NCBI GenBank assembly: GCA_947371645.1
Contig: CANBQJ010000251.1
Span: 1-5,342 of the forward strand
Length of the DNA stretch: 5,342 bases
Source: Burkholderiales bacterium
GTDB taxonomy: Bacteria; Pseudomonadota; Gammaproteobacteria; Burkholderiales; Burkholderiaceae
Reading direction: 5' to 3'
The stretch's first letter is position 1. Every line of letters starts with the position of its first letter. Below, in pieces: positions 1 to 5,342 of the stretch. The translations under genes were made by a program, and so were the position numbers. The notes under the pieces were generated by a model. It had not been told where the DNA came from. It saw nothing but the letters and a program-made list of their open reading frames with translations, and ran no database searches.

Positions 1-789
1 GGCGTGAGCCACGGCAAGATCGCCTCGCTGGCCGACCTGCCCGAGGTCACCGGACGCGCCATCTACATCCTGGACTTCGCGTTCGATGAGGCCATCATGT
101 CGGCCCTGAACGAGCAGGCTGCCAAGCTGGTGGTGCTGGATCACCACCAGAGCGCCGCCGACAAGCTGGGCAAGTTCCAGTGCCGATGTGGCGCGGTGCA
201 CTTCGACATGAGCCAGTCTGGCGCGATGCTGGCCTGGCAGTTCTTCCAGTCCGAGCGCCCCGTGCCCGCCCTGATCCGCTTCGTGCAGGACCGCGACCTG
301 TGGACCTGGGCCTACCCGGAAAGCGCCACCTTCCTGTCGGCGCTCGACCTGGAGCCCAACGAGTTCCCCCGTTGGGCCGAGATCGCCGCCTTCACCGACG
401 AGCAGGTGGCCGCCTTCAGCCAGCGCGGCAGCGCCATGAACGAGAAGTTCCTGCACCTGTGCAAAGACATCGCACGCGGCGCGGCACCGCTGGTCTTCAA
501 TGGCCAGACGGGCGTGATGGTGAACTGCCCCGGCGCCTTCACCAGCGAGGTGGGCAACCTGCTGTCGGCCGAGTGCGGCACGTTTGCTTTTCTCTGGAGC
601 GTCTCCAAAGACGGCGTGGTCAAGGTCGGTTTGCGGGCCGTGGCCGGGTACAACGCCATCCCCCTGGCCGAAGCCATGGGCGGTGGTGGGCACCCGCAGG
701 CCTGCGGTTTCCGCATGGGGCCAGAGCGCCTGGCCGAATTGCTGACGGGGGTGTTCAATTCGGAGGCGCCAACAGCAGTGACGGCGTGA
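1..789 (+). CDS. DHH/DHHA1-family phosphoesterase (5' end outside the window)
   Basis: This is the C-terminal 262 codons of a DHH-superfamily phosphoesterase, a family of metal-dependent enzymes that hydrolyse phosphodiester bonds in short oligonucleotides, cyclic dinucleotides or single-stranded DNA. Seen: the DHH signature (VLDHHQ, bases 130-150, Asp at 139) and, near the C-terminus, the DHHA1-type glycine-rich motif GGGGHPQACGF (bases 679-711). The frame is open to base 1, and the GTG at base 4 (VSHGK) has no visible ribosome site. The N-terminal Asp-rich metal motif expected in the family (HGNCPDGFGAA-like) is absent. The true start is therefore almost certainly a few dozen codons upstream, and GTG 4 is probably an internal valine. 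Stop TGA at 787-789. A gap of about 145 bp separates it from the kinase gene on the same strand. The substrate cannot be told from sequence; it is not a full-length RecJ, being too short and lacking RecJ's OB-fold tail. Confidence 0.9.
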   Translation, partial: GVSHGKIASLADLPEVTGRAIYILDFAFDEAIMSALNEQAAKLVVLDHHQSAADKLGKFQCRCGAVHFDMSQSGAMLAWQFFQSERPVPALIRFVQDRDLWTWAYPESATFLSALDLEPNEFPRWAEIAAFTDEQVAAFSQRGSAMNEKFLHLCKDIARGAAPLVFNGQTGVMVNCPGAFTSEVGNLLSAECGTFAFLWSVSKDGVVKVGLRAVAGYNAIPLAEAMGGGGHPQACGFRMGPERLAELLTGVFNSEAPTAVTA

Positions 790-934
790 TTCGGTGGGCA
801 TAGCGTCTTGACGTCGGCTTGACCCCGCCTTCTCGAGGCCAGGCACCACTGAGATGCCCCGGGGCGACTCGGAACCCCGTACAGTGCGCTGGCACCCTGG
901 CACCGGACCGGGTTCCACCCTGCAGGATGTCGCC
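790..934. other. Intergenic gap between the DHH and ABC1 kinase genes
   Basis: About 145 bp with no coding potential I would accept. There are two TTGAC-type hexamers (809-813 and 820-824) but no -10 box at suitable spacing, and I see no hairpin followed by a T-run. The kinase gene may have its own promoter here or be read from the DHH gene; the sequence does not decide. Confidence 0.4.
924..927 (+). promoter_or_regulatory. Ribosome binding site deciding the ABC1 kinase start
   Basis: AGGA lies 7 nt before the ATG at 935. An earlier in-frame ATG at 854 has no comparable site, and the 27 residues it would add resemble nothing in the family, so 935 is preferred. Confidence 0.6.
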
Positions 935-3145
935 ATGACCGACCCGACGCGACACGCCCCCGTGCCCGTGCCCGTGCCCGTGGGCCGCTGGACGCGCAGC
1001 CTGCACCTGGCCCGCCTGGCCGGCGAGGTGGCAGCCGGCGCCCTGGCCGCGGGCATGACCCAGCTGGCACGCGGTGAAAAGCCCACGCTGCCCGGCACCT
1101 TGCTGACGCCCGCCAACGCCCAGCGCCTGGTGGCGCGCCTGTCGCAGATGCGGGGCGCGGTGATGAAGCTGGGCCAGCTGCTGTCCAGGGACGGCGACGG
1201 CGTGCTGCCCAGCCACTTCAGCCAGTTGCTGGCCAGCCTGCGGAACCAGGCGCACACGATGCCTGCCACGCAACTGGCCGACGTGCTGGCGCAAGGGTAT
1301 GGCCCCCGTTGGAACCGCCGCTTTCGGCGCTTCAGCTTTGAGCCGGTGGCCGCGGCCTCCATCGGCCAGGTGCACCGCGCCGAGACCCATGAGGGCGAGC
1401 TGCTGGCCCTCAAGATCCAGTACCCCGGTGTGCGGGCCAGCATCGACAGCGACGTGGCCAACCTCTTGCTGCTGCTCAAGACGCCTGGCCTGGTGCCCGC
1501 CGGCGTCGACCTGCAGGACATCCTCCACCGCGTGCGCGAGCAGCTGCATGCCGAGGCCGACTACGCTGCCGAAGCGCGGCACCTGAGCACCTACCGTGAG
1601 CGGTTGGGCGAGCAGCCCGACTTCACCGTGCCCCGCGTGCACAGCGCGCACAGCACCGCCCACATCCTGGCCATGGATTTCGTGCCCGGCACCCCCTTGG
1701 ATGAATTGATGCGCCCCGGCATGCCCCAGGCGCAAAGAGACCGGGTGGCGCTGGCCCTGTGCCGCCTGGCCGTGCACGAGGTCTTCCACATGCGGCTGGT
1801 GCAAACCGACCCCAACTTCGGCAACTACCTGTTTGACGCCTACACAGGCCGCGTGGCCCTGCTGGACTTCGGCGCGACCGAAGCCGTCAGCGTGGATCGG
1901 GTCGAGCAGCTGCGAGAACTGGGCCGATCCCTGCGCCAGGCCGACCGTGTGCGGGCCACCGCCGCGGCCAGCGCGGCCGGCCTCATCGGCGCACAGGATT
2001 CCGCCGCCCAAACCCAGGGCGTCATGGACCTGCTGATGTTGATGGGCCAGCCCCTGCAGGCGCAAGGCCCGTACGACTTCGGCGCGTCCACGCTGGTGAA
2101 CCAGGCCTTCGTGCGAGGCCAGGCGCAAGCCATGGGCGAAGGCTTCGGCAGCGCACCGCCTGAATCCTCACTTGACCAGCGGGCGCACCGTGGTGAAGCC
2201 GCCATCCACCGCCAGCACCTGGCCCGTGAGCCGGGACGATTCAGCCGAGAGCAACCAGTCCATCACCGCCGCCACCTCGTCGGCGGTCTGCACGCCACCC
2301 AAGGGGTACTGCTTGCCTGCACCTTCACGCATGGCAGGCAGCTTGAGCATGCCCTGGGTCAGGGGCGTCTCCGTCATGCCGGGTGCCACCACGTTGATGC
2401 GAAGGCCCTGGGCCGCGTAGGTGGCGGCCGCGCCGCGCGCCAGCGCCTCCACCCCGCCTTTGGCTGCGGCAATCGCCTCGTGGTTGGCCACGCCGATGCG
2501 CGCCACCACCGAGCTGCACAACACCGCCGCACCGGGCCCACCTTCCAGCGACGCGACCCAGGCCTGCAGCATCCACAAGCTGCTCTCCAGGTTCACGCGC
2601 AGCACCTCGCGGGCCTGCTCAGCCCGGGTGCGGTGCAAAGGGGCGATCAAGGTGCTGCCCACCGCGTGCGCCAGCCAGCACGGCGCTGCGCCCCATTGCT
2701 CGCGGCAAGCGGCCAGGGCCACCGTGGCGCCCTCGGGGGTGGTGACATCGGCCTGGATGTGGGCATCAGCAGGCACCTCGGCCAAGGTGGCCAGGTCACG
2801 GCCCACCGCCGCCACCAAGAGACCGCGGGCGCGAAGTCGTGCCACCAGCGCCCGGCCGATGCCACCACGGGCGCCCGTGACGATCGCAATCTGATTCAAA
2901 GTCATGGCGACAGCGTAACCCTCTGGACCGTGAAGCGGCCAGCTGTGTGTGCACGTTCACACGCTGGCGTGGCTCGCAAACAGCGACAGCGCGAGGTCAG
3001 GCGCGGCTACAGCGGCGCCCACCAATCCGCCAGCACCTTGCCACCGGCAGCGGCCGCCGCGCTGACGCAGGTGCCCCAGGCCATGTCCACCAGGGACAAG
3101 CCAAGGGGCCATTGTTTGAGCGTGGCCAGGTTGGTGAGGTCATAG
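935..3145 (+). CDS. ABC1/UbiB (AarF-like) kinase-fold protein with lost C-terminus and antisense read-through tail
   Basis: ABC1/UbiB/AarF atypical kinase; relatives support ubiquinone biosynthesis or lipid homeostasis, usually at the membrane, through ATPase activity. Numbering is from ATG 935. Seen: the KxGQ motif (K78-LGQ), the Ala-rich nucleotide loop AAASIGQ (139-145) that replaces the usual Gly-rich loop, the ATP-site lysine in LALKIQ (K160), a catalytic-loop motif TDPNFGN (D292, N297) and the metal-binding DFG (D311). All key residues are present, so the core should fold and bind nucleotide. Up to about residue 411 (base 2167, ending in APPES) the protein follows the family. Relatives then continue with a conserved tail of about 30-40 residues (LFLHRKLGG-like), which is missing here. 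The frame instead runs antisense through the SDR gene to TAG at 3143-3145, giving 736 residues, of which the last 325 or so look non-functional. It is probably a truncated gene or an assembly join. It belongs to the short bacterial ABC1 class and is not canonical UbiB, because no C-terminal transmembrane segments are visible. Confidence 0.75.
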   Translation: MTDPTRHAPVPVPVPVGRWTRSLHLARLAGEVAAGALAAGMTQLARGEKPTLPGTLLTPANAQRLVARLSQMRGAVMKLGQLLSRDGDGVLPSHFSQLLASLRNQAHTMPATQLADVLAQGYGPRWNRRFRRFSFEPVAAASIGQVHRAETHEGELLALKIQYPGVRASIDSDVANLLLLLKTPGLVPAGVDLQDILHRVREQLHAEADYAAEARHLSTYRERLGEQPDFTVPRVHSAHSTAHILAMDFVPGTPLDELMRPGMPQAQRDRVALALCRLAVHEVFHMRLVQTDPNFGNYLFDAYTGRVALLDFGATEAVSVDRVEQLRELGRSLRQADRVRATAAASAAGLIGAQDSAAQTQGVMDLLMLMGQPLQAQGPYDFGASTLVNQAFVRGQAQAMGEGFGSAPPESSLDQRAHRGEAAIHRQHLAREPGRFSREQPVHHRRHLVGGLHATQGVLLACTFTHGRQLEHALGQGRLRHAGCHHVDAKALGRVGGGRAARQRLHPAFGCGNRLVVGHADARHHRAAQHRRTGPTFQRRDPGLQHPQAALQVHAQHLAGLLSPGAVQRGDQGAAHRVRQPARRCAPLLAASGQGHRGALGGGDIGLDVGISRHLGQGGQVTAHRRHQETAGAKSCHQRPADATTGARDDRNLIQSHGDSVTLWTVKRPAVCARSHAGVARKQRQREVRRGYSGAHQSASTLPPAAAAALTQVPQAMSTRDKPRGHCLSVARLVRS
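959..982 (+). repeat. Hexanucleotide tandem repeat (CCCGTG)x4
   Basis: Four perfect head-to-tail CCCGTG units near the 5' end of the kinase gene encode alternating Pro-Val (about residues 9-16). The unit is a multiple of three, so changes in copy number would lengthen or shorten the Pro-Val tract without shifting frame. The tract precedes the recognisable kinase region. Confidence 0.85.
2168..2905 (-). CDS. SDR-family oxidoreductase with Ile at the catalytic Tyr position
   Basis: A 245-residue classical-length short-chain dehydrogenase/reductase, a Rossmann-fold NAD(P)(H)-dependent family acting on alcohols and ketones in the cytoplasm. Seen: cofactor motif TGARGGIG (10-17), the acidic residue of ADV (D53) that contacts adenine, an NNAG-equivalent HAVG (80-83), active-site Asn in VNL (N105), Ser pair 131-132, Lys149, the PG motif after beta-6 (VAPGMTETPL, 173-182) and the C-terminal VDGG (233-236). 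The YxxxK motif reads IAAAK, so the catalytic Tyr position is Ile145 (13 after Ser132, 4 before Lys149). Activity may be altered, or Tyr may be replaced by another group such as nearby His142. I recall SDRs with an NHEAIAAAK-like motif, so this is probably a subfamily trait rather than a random mutation. The start (2905) has only a distant AGAGGG site, 13 nt away. The stop abuts the broken 3' end of the kinase gene. Substrate unknown. Confidence 0.9.
   Translation of the reverse strand: MTLNQIAIVTGARGGIGRALVARLRARGLLVAAVGRDLATLAEVPADAHIQADVTTPEGATVALAACREQWGAAPCWLAHAVGSTLIAPLHRTRAEQAREVLRVNLESSLWMLQAWVASLEGGPGAAVLCSSVVARIGVANHEAIAAAKGGVEALARGAAATYAAQGLRINVVAPGMTETPLTQGMLKLPAMREGAGKQYPLGGVQTADEVAAVMDWLLSAESSRLTGQVLAVDGGFTTVRPLVK
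2938..2968. other. Stem-loop between the DUF2177 and SDR genes
   Basis: The arms GCCAGC-T-GTGTG and CACAC-GCTGGC can pair over 11 bp with one bulged T (2944) around an 8-nt loop (2950-2957). It lies 39-69 nt past the DUF2177 stop on the - strand and 33 nt upstream of the SDR start. No T-tract follows on either strand, so it is not a classical intrinsic terminator. It could be a T-less terminator, an mRNA structure in the SDR leader, or chance. Confidence 0.35.
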
Positions 3146-3414
3146 GTGGCATAGGCCAAAAAGCCGAACAGTGCCGCCATGCCGACGGTCTTGCCCCAGC
3201 CCGGCGCGGGCCCGGCAGGCAACACCGCAAACACCACCAGCCCCAGCCCGAACAGCGCGTAAAACAGCATCGCCACCGGCACATTGGGCCTGTCGGCCAT
3301 CAGGTGACCGATGCCTTGCTGGTACATCGGCTTGGCGACCAGGCCCAGCCACAGCAAGTCCAGCCCCACCATCACGACCAGTGTGCCGATGTAGGCTGCA
3401 AGTTGTCTCTTCAT
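3007..3414 (-). CDS. DUF2177 family integral membrane protein
   Basis: A 135-residue inner-membrane protein of unknown biochemical role, matching the DUF2177 family in length and motifs. Seen: four hydrophobic segments at about 5-25, 46-66, 75-93 and 104-126, with DLLWLG in the first (19-24), GHLM in the following loop (36-39), the hallmark YATYDLTNLATL (88-99) at the end of the third, and DMAWG (110-114) in the fourth. Conserved polar residues inside or beside the helices (D19, D92, N95, D110) are characteristic of the family. Its ATG overlaps the stop of the upstream PNPOx-like gene by ATGA (3411-3414), and I see no ribosome site of its own, so translational coupling is likely. It is the second gene of a two-gene unit. 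Function is not known; assignment to the family is confident. Confidence 0.92.
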   Translation of the reverse strand: MKRQLAAYIGTLVVMVGLDLLWLGLVAKPMYQQGIGHLMADRPNVPVAMLFYALFGLGLVVFAVLPAGPAPGWGKTVGMAALFGFLAYATYDLTNLATLKQWPLGLSLVDMAWGTCVSAAAAAGGKVLADWWAPL

Positions 3415-3944
3415 GTTTGCGGCGCTGGCGTTGCGGCCTGTGTGGACGCCGACAAGGCGGTGTGCGATCCATGCTCGCCCATCGCCACGGGCTTGCCTGA
3501 AACAACGGAGGCGATCATCCCGAACACACGCACCATCTTGCTGCTGGGCCCATCCCAGTAGTCGGCCCTATCGGGAACGAATTTCAGCAGTGCCAGGTTG
3601 CCCGAGTCGGGGCCACTCGGAAACCAGGGCTTGGCGAACACGGTCCACAAGCTCTGGATGCGCGCGCGGTCGATGTCGATTTCGCCATGGCCCGACAGCG
3701 ACACATAGGCGCCTTCATCCCTGTCCGTGAAACCGAGATTGACCACGCGCAATTGATCGACTTTCGAGGACTGCACGTCAATGAAAAACCAGAGTGCGCC
3801 TTGGGCATCCATTTCCAGCGCGGTCATCGGGCGGCTGGCCAAGGCACCATCGGCGTCCAGGGTTGTCAGCATGGCGATCGGGATGTTCTCGATCAGCTTG
3901 GCGACGTGGGTGAGTTCGGCACTGGTCTGGGTTGCGATCTTCAT
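3411..3944 (-). CDS. Pyridoxamine 5'-phosphate oxidase-like protein (general stress protein 26 type)
   Basis: A 177-residue cytoplasmic protein with the split-barrel flavin-binding fold of pyridoxamine-phosphate-oxidase-like proteins, in the general stress protein 26 subgroup. Members bind FMN or FAD, but a physiological reaction is not established. Seen: AMLTTLDADGALASRPM (24-40) at the start of the barrel, ALWFFID (50-56), SSKVDQL (59-65), YVSLSGHGEIDIDRARI (80-96), the subgroup motif LW..FAKPWFPSGPD (99-113), then NLALLKFVP (116-124) and ADYWDG (127-132). The last 25 or so residues are low-complexity (Ala/Thr/Pro/Ser) and probably disordered. Start 3944 is supported by a ribosome site, AAGAGG-like, at 3958-3952 with 7 nt spacing. 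It leads a unit with the DUF2177 gene and is divergent from katG. This is not PdxH, which is longer and has different phosphate-binding motifs. Confidence 0.9.
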   Translation of the reverse strand: MKIATQTSAELTHVAKLIENIPIAMLTTLDADGALASRPMTALEMDAQGALWFFIDVQSSKVDQLRVVNLGFTDRDEGAYVSLSGHGEIDIDRARIQSLWTVFAKPWFPSGPDSGNLALLKFVPDRADYWDGPSSKMVRVFGMIASVVSGKPVAMGEHGSHTALSASTQAATPAPQT

Positions 3945-3951
3945 GGGTGAA

Positions 3952-3958
3952 CCTCTTC
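3952..3958 (-). promoter_or_regulatory. Ribosome binding site of the PNPOx-like gene
   Basis: On the - strand GAAGAGG lies 7 nt before the ATG at 3944. It is the clearest ribosome site in the window and fixes that start over the out-of-frame ATG at 3960. Confidence 0.65.
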
Positions 3959-4076
3959 ATTCGGTGGATTGAGCATGCAACTGGCGCGCCGGGTGATGTG
4001 CAAGTGAGCGAGACGCCTGAACTCTGAAACCCCGCGCGCCGATGGTCTGTGCGTTGACCCACGTCGCGGGCACAAC

Positions 4077-4090
4077 CCAAGGTGCCTTGG
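4077..4090. promoter_or_regulatory. Candidate operator half 1: palindrome CCAAGG-TG-CCTTGG
   Basis: Perfect 6-bp inverted arms around a 2-bp centre, in the divergent intergenic region 39 bp before the katG ATG. It shares 11 of 14 bases with the palindrome at 4120-4133. A TTGACC hexamer sits at 4054-4059, so a -10 element at normal spacing would fall on this palindrome, though no good -10 sequence is seen. Binding of a dimeric regulator is an inference. Confidence 0.4.
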
Positions 4091-4119
4091 CGCACAGAAC
4101 GTTGCGGCGCCTTCAGCGA

Positions 4120-4133
4120 CCATGGCGCCATGG
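4120..4133. promoter_or_regulatory. Candidate operator half 2: palindrome CCATGGCGCCATGG over the katG start
   Basis: A perfect 14-bp palindrome that contains the katG ATG (4130-4132) and an out-of-frame ATG (4122-4124). Its centre is 43 bp from that of the 4077-4090 palindrome, about four helical turns. It could be a protein-binding site or form a small hairpin hiding the start codon; it could also be chance in GC-rich DNA. Confidence 0.35.
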
Positions 4134-5342
4134 ACTCCACCACCCCTGACAAGACCAACACGGCCACCCACCAGATGGAGGGCCGGTGCCCGTTCGGCGG
4201 CGATCGGGTGGGCGGCGCATTCGGAACGCCTCCAACCCTGGAGGACTGGTATCCGGACCGCCTGCGGGTTGAGCTCCTGCATCAGAACGGTGTCGCGGCG
4301 GACCCGCTCGGCCCGGATTTCGACCACGCCGCCGAGTTCGCTAAGCTCGACTTCGAGGCGCTCAAGAGGGACATCAAGCAGTTCCTGATCACCTCGGTCG
4401 ACTGGTGGCCGTCCGACTATCACCACTACGGTCCGCAGATGGTTCGCATGGCATGGCACGCGTCCGGCACCTACCGCATCGCCGACGGCCGAGGCGGCGC
4501 AGGCACGGCCATGCAGCGCTTCGCCCCCATCAGCAGCTGGTGGGACAACGGGAACACCGACAAGTCCCGCCGTCTCCTCCAGCCGATCAAGCACAAGTAC
4601 GGCAACGGCTTGTCCTGGGGCGACCTCATGATCCTGACCGGCAACTGCGCGTTGGAGATCATGGGGGTGCCCACCTACGGCTTCGGTGGCGGGCGACGCG
4701 ACGCCTGGGAGGCCGACAACGCGACGTATTGGGGCCCCGAAATCTGGGACCCGAAGCATGTCGATGGCTTCAACAGCATGGTCAGGCGTGACAAGCGATG
4801 GCGCGGCCAGAACGGCGACCCCGACTACGACCTCGAAAATCCGCTGGCGGCAACGCACCAGGCGCTGATCTACGTGAATCCAGAGGGGCCATACGCCAAT
4901 GGTGACCCCATGGGGTCGGCTCGCGACATCCGCATCTCGTTCACCCGGATGGCGATGAACGACGAAGAGACGGTGGCGCTGATCGCGGGCGGCCACGCGT
5001 TCGGCAAGAGCCACGGCATGGTGTCGCCGAAGGACGTCGGTCCGCCTCCCGAAATTGCGCCCATGGAGGCCATGGGTCTGGGATGGGCCAATCCGGAGGG
5101 CCCGGGCTATGCTCAATACACGATGACGAACGGGATCGAAGGCAGCTGGACGCCCAACCCCACGCAGTGGGACAACAGCTACCTCGAGAACCTGTTCAGG
5201 TTCGAATGGCAGCAGATCAAGAGTCCGGCGGGTGCGCTGCAGTGGACACCGACGGACCCGAATGCGCCCAAGACACCCGATGCGCACGTCAAAGGTCAGA
5301 TGAACGATTTGATGATGATGACCAGCGACATCGCGCTCAAGG
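4130..5342 (+). CDS. katG: Catalase-peroxidase KatG (3' end outside the window)
   Basis: Bifunctional haem catalase-peroxidase that removes hydrogen peroxide. About 404 residues of a usual 720-750 are present: the haem-binding N-terminal domain without the C-terminal one. Numbering is from ATG 4130. Seen: distal pocket RMAWH (R106, W109, H110), channel Asp in SWWDN (D139), DGRGGAG (119-125), adduct Tyr in LIYVNPEGP (Y248), adduct Met in RMAMND (M274), proximal haem ligand in [11 protein letters not shown] (H289), and its partners Trp340 and Asp400. The Trp109-Tyr248-Met274 crosslink needed for catalase activity can therefore form. Two oddities: the loop from YWG (200-202) to LENPLAA (235-241) is about 16 residues longer than in M. 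tuberculosis KatG, and Asn334 stands where that enzyme has Ser315. The ATG at 4130 fits the family N-terminus (RCPFGG follows at 19-24) but has no strong ribosome site. The alternative in-frame GTG at 4082 is also unsupported, and the frame is closed by TGA at 4055. No oxyR or fur-type regulator is visible alongside. Confidence 0.95.
   Translation, partial: MDSTTPDKTNTATHQMEGRCPFGGDRVGGAFGTPPTLEDWYPDRLRVELLHQNGVAADPLGPDFDHAAEFAKLDFEALKRDIKQFLITSVDWWPSDYHHYGPQMVRMAWHASGTYRIADGRGGAGTAMQRFAPISSWWDNGNTDKSRRLLQPIKHKYGNGLSWGDLMILTGNCALEIMGVPTYGFGGGRRDAWEADNATYWGPEIWDPKHVDGFNSMVRRDKRWRGQNGDPDYDLENPLAATHQALIYVNPEGPYANGDPMGSARDIRISFTRMAMNDEETVALIAGGHAFGKSHGMVSPKDVGPPPEIAPMEAMGLGWANPEGPGYAQYTMTNGIEGSWTPNPTQWDNSYLENLFRFEWQQIKSPAGALQWTPTDPNAPKTPDAHVKGQMNDLMMMTSDIALK

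Noticed and set aside
854..934. Upstream ATG at 854 extending the kinase by 27 residues
   Set aside because: There is no ribosome site, the added residues do not resemble the family, and ATG 935 has AGGA at good spacing.
755..2128. Long open frame (457 codons) on the - strand opposite the kinase gene
   Set aside because: The translation is Gly/His/Gln/Ala-rich without any family motif, and it is a mirror of G/C third-position bias in the kinase gene, which has clear motifs on the + strand.
2161..2163. TGA as the natural end of the kinase gene after a frameshift
   Set aside because: It is out of frame with the APPES motif that is still in frame at 2153-2167, and it would still leave the conserved family tail absent.
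3983..3990. GGCGCGCC palindrome in the divergent intergenic region
   Set aside because: Eight bp of pure G/C is expected by chance in DNA of this composition, and nothing around it supports a binding site.
4122..4388. ATG at 4122 as a separate gene of 88 codons
   Set aside because: It is in another frame over the katG N-terminus, rich in Pro/Arg/Thr/Ser, with no motif; the katG frame starting at 4130 explains the region.
3941..5287. Long open frame (448 codons) on the - strand opposite katG
   Set aside because: It has no recognisable domain and runs antisense to unmistakable KatG coding sequence and through the intergenic region; it is a composition artefact.

Overview
This GC-rich window has dense genes, strong G/C third-position preference, GTG/ATG starts and very short intergenic gaps. 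The proteins look like those of Betaproteobacteria, most plausibly Burkholderiales (Comamonadaceae-like). That placement is an inference from protein style, because no rRNA or other taxonomic marker is present.

Layout from left to right: (1) the 3' part of a DHH/DHHA1 phosphoesterase on +, whose N-terminus lies before the window; (2) an ABC1/UbiB-type kinase-like gene on + starting at 935. Its kinase motifs are intact, but its family-like sequence stops abruptly near 2165, and the open frame then continues antisense through the next gene to 3145; (3) an SDR-family oxidoreductase on - (2905 to 2168) whose stop codon abuts the break in the kinase gene; (4) a two-gene unit on - made of a general-stress-protein-26-like flavin/PNPOx-fold protein (3944 to 3411) and a DUF2177 four-helix membrane protein (3414 to 3007), joined by an ATGA stop/start overlap; (5) a 185-bp divergent intergenic region; (6) a bifunctional catalase-peroxidase gene, katG, on +, starting at 4130 and cut by the window end after about 404 codons.

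There is no CRISPR array, RNA gene, transposase or obvious new multi-gene system. The points most worth following are: the kinase gene with its tail lost and replaced by antisense read-through; an SDR with Ile in place of the catalytic Tyr; a KatG with a long loop between its adduct Trp and Tyr, and Asn at the position of M. tuberculosis Ser315; and a pair of closely related 14-bp perfect-arm palindromes 43 bp apart just upstream of, and on, the katG start codon. The divergent stress-protein unit and katG share one intergenic region, so a shared oxidative-stress response is plausible but unproven.
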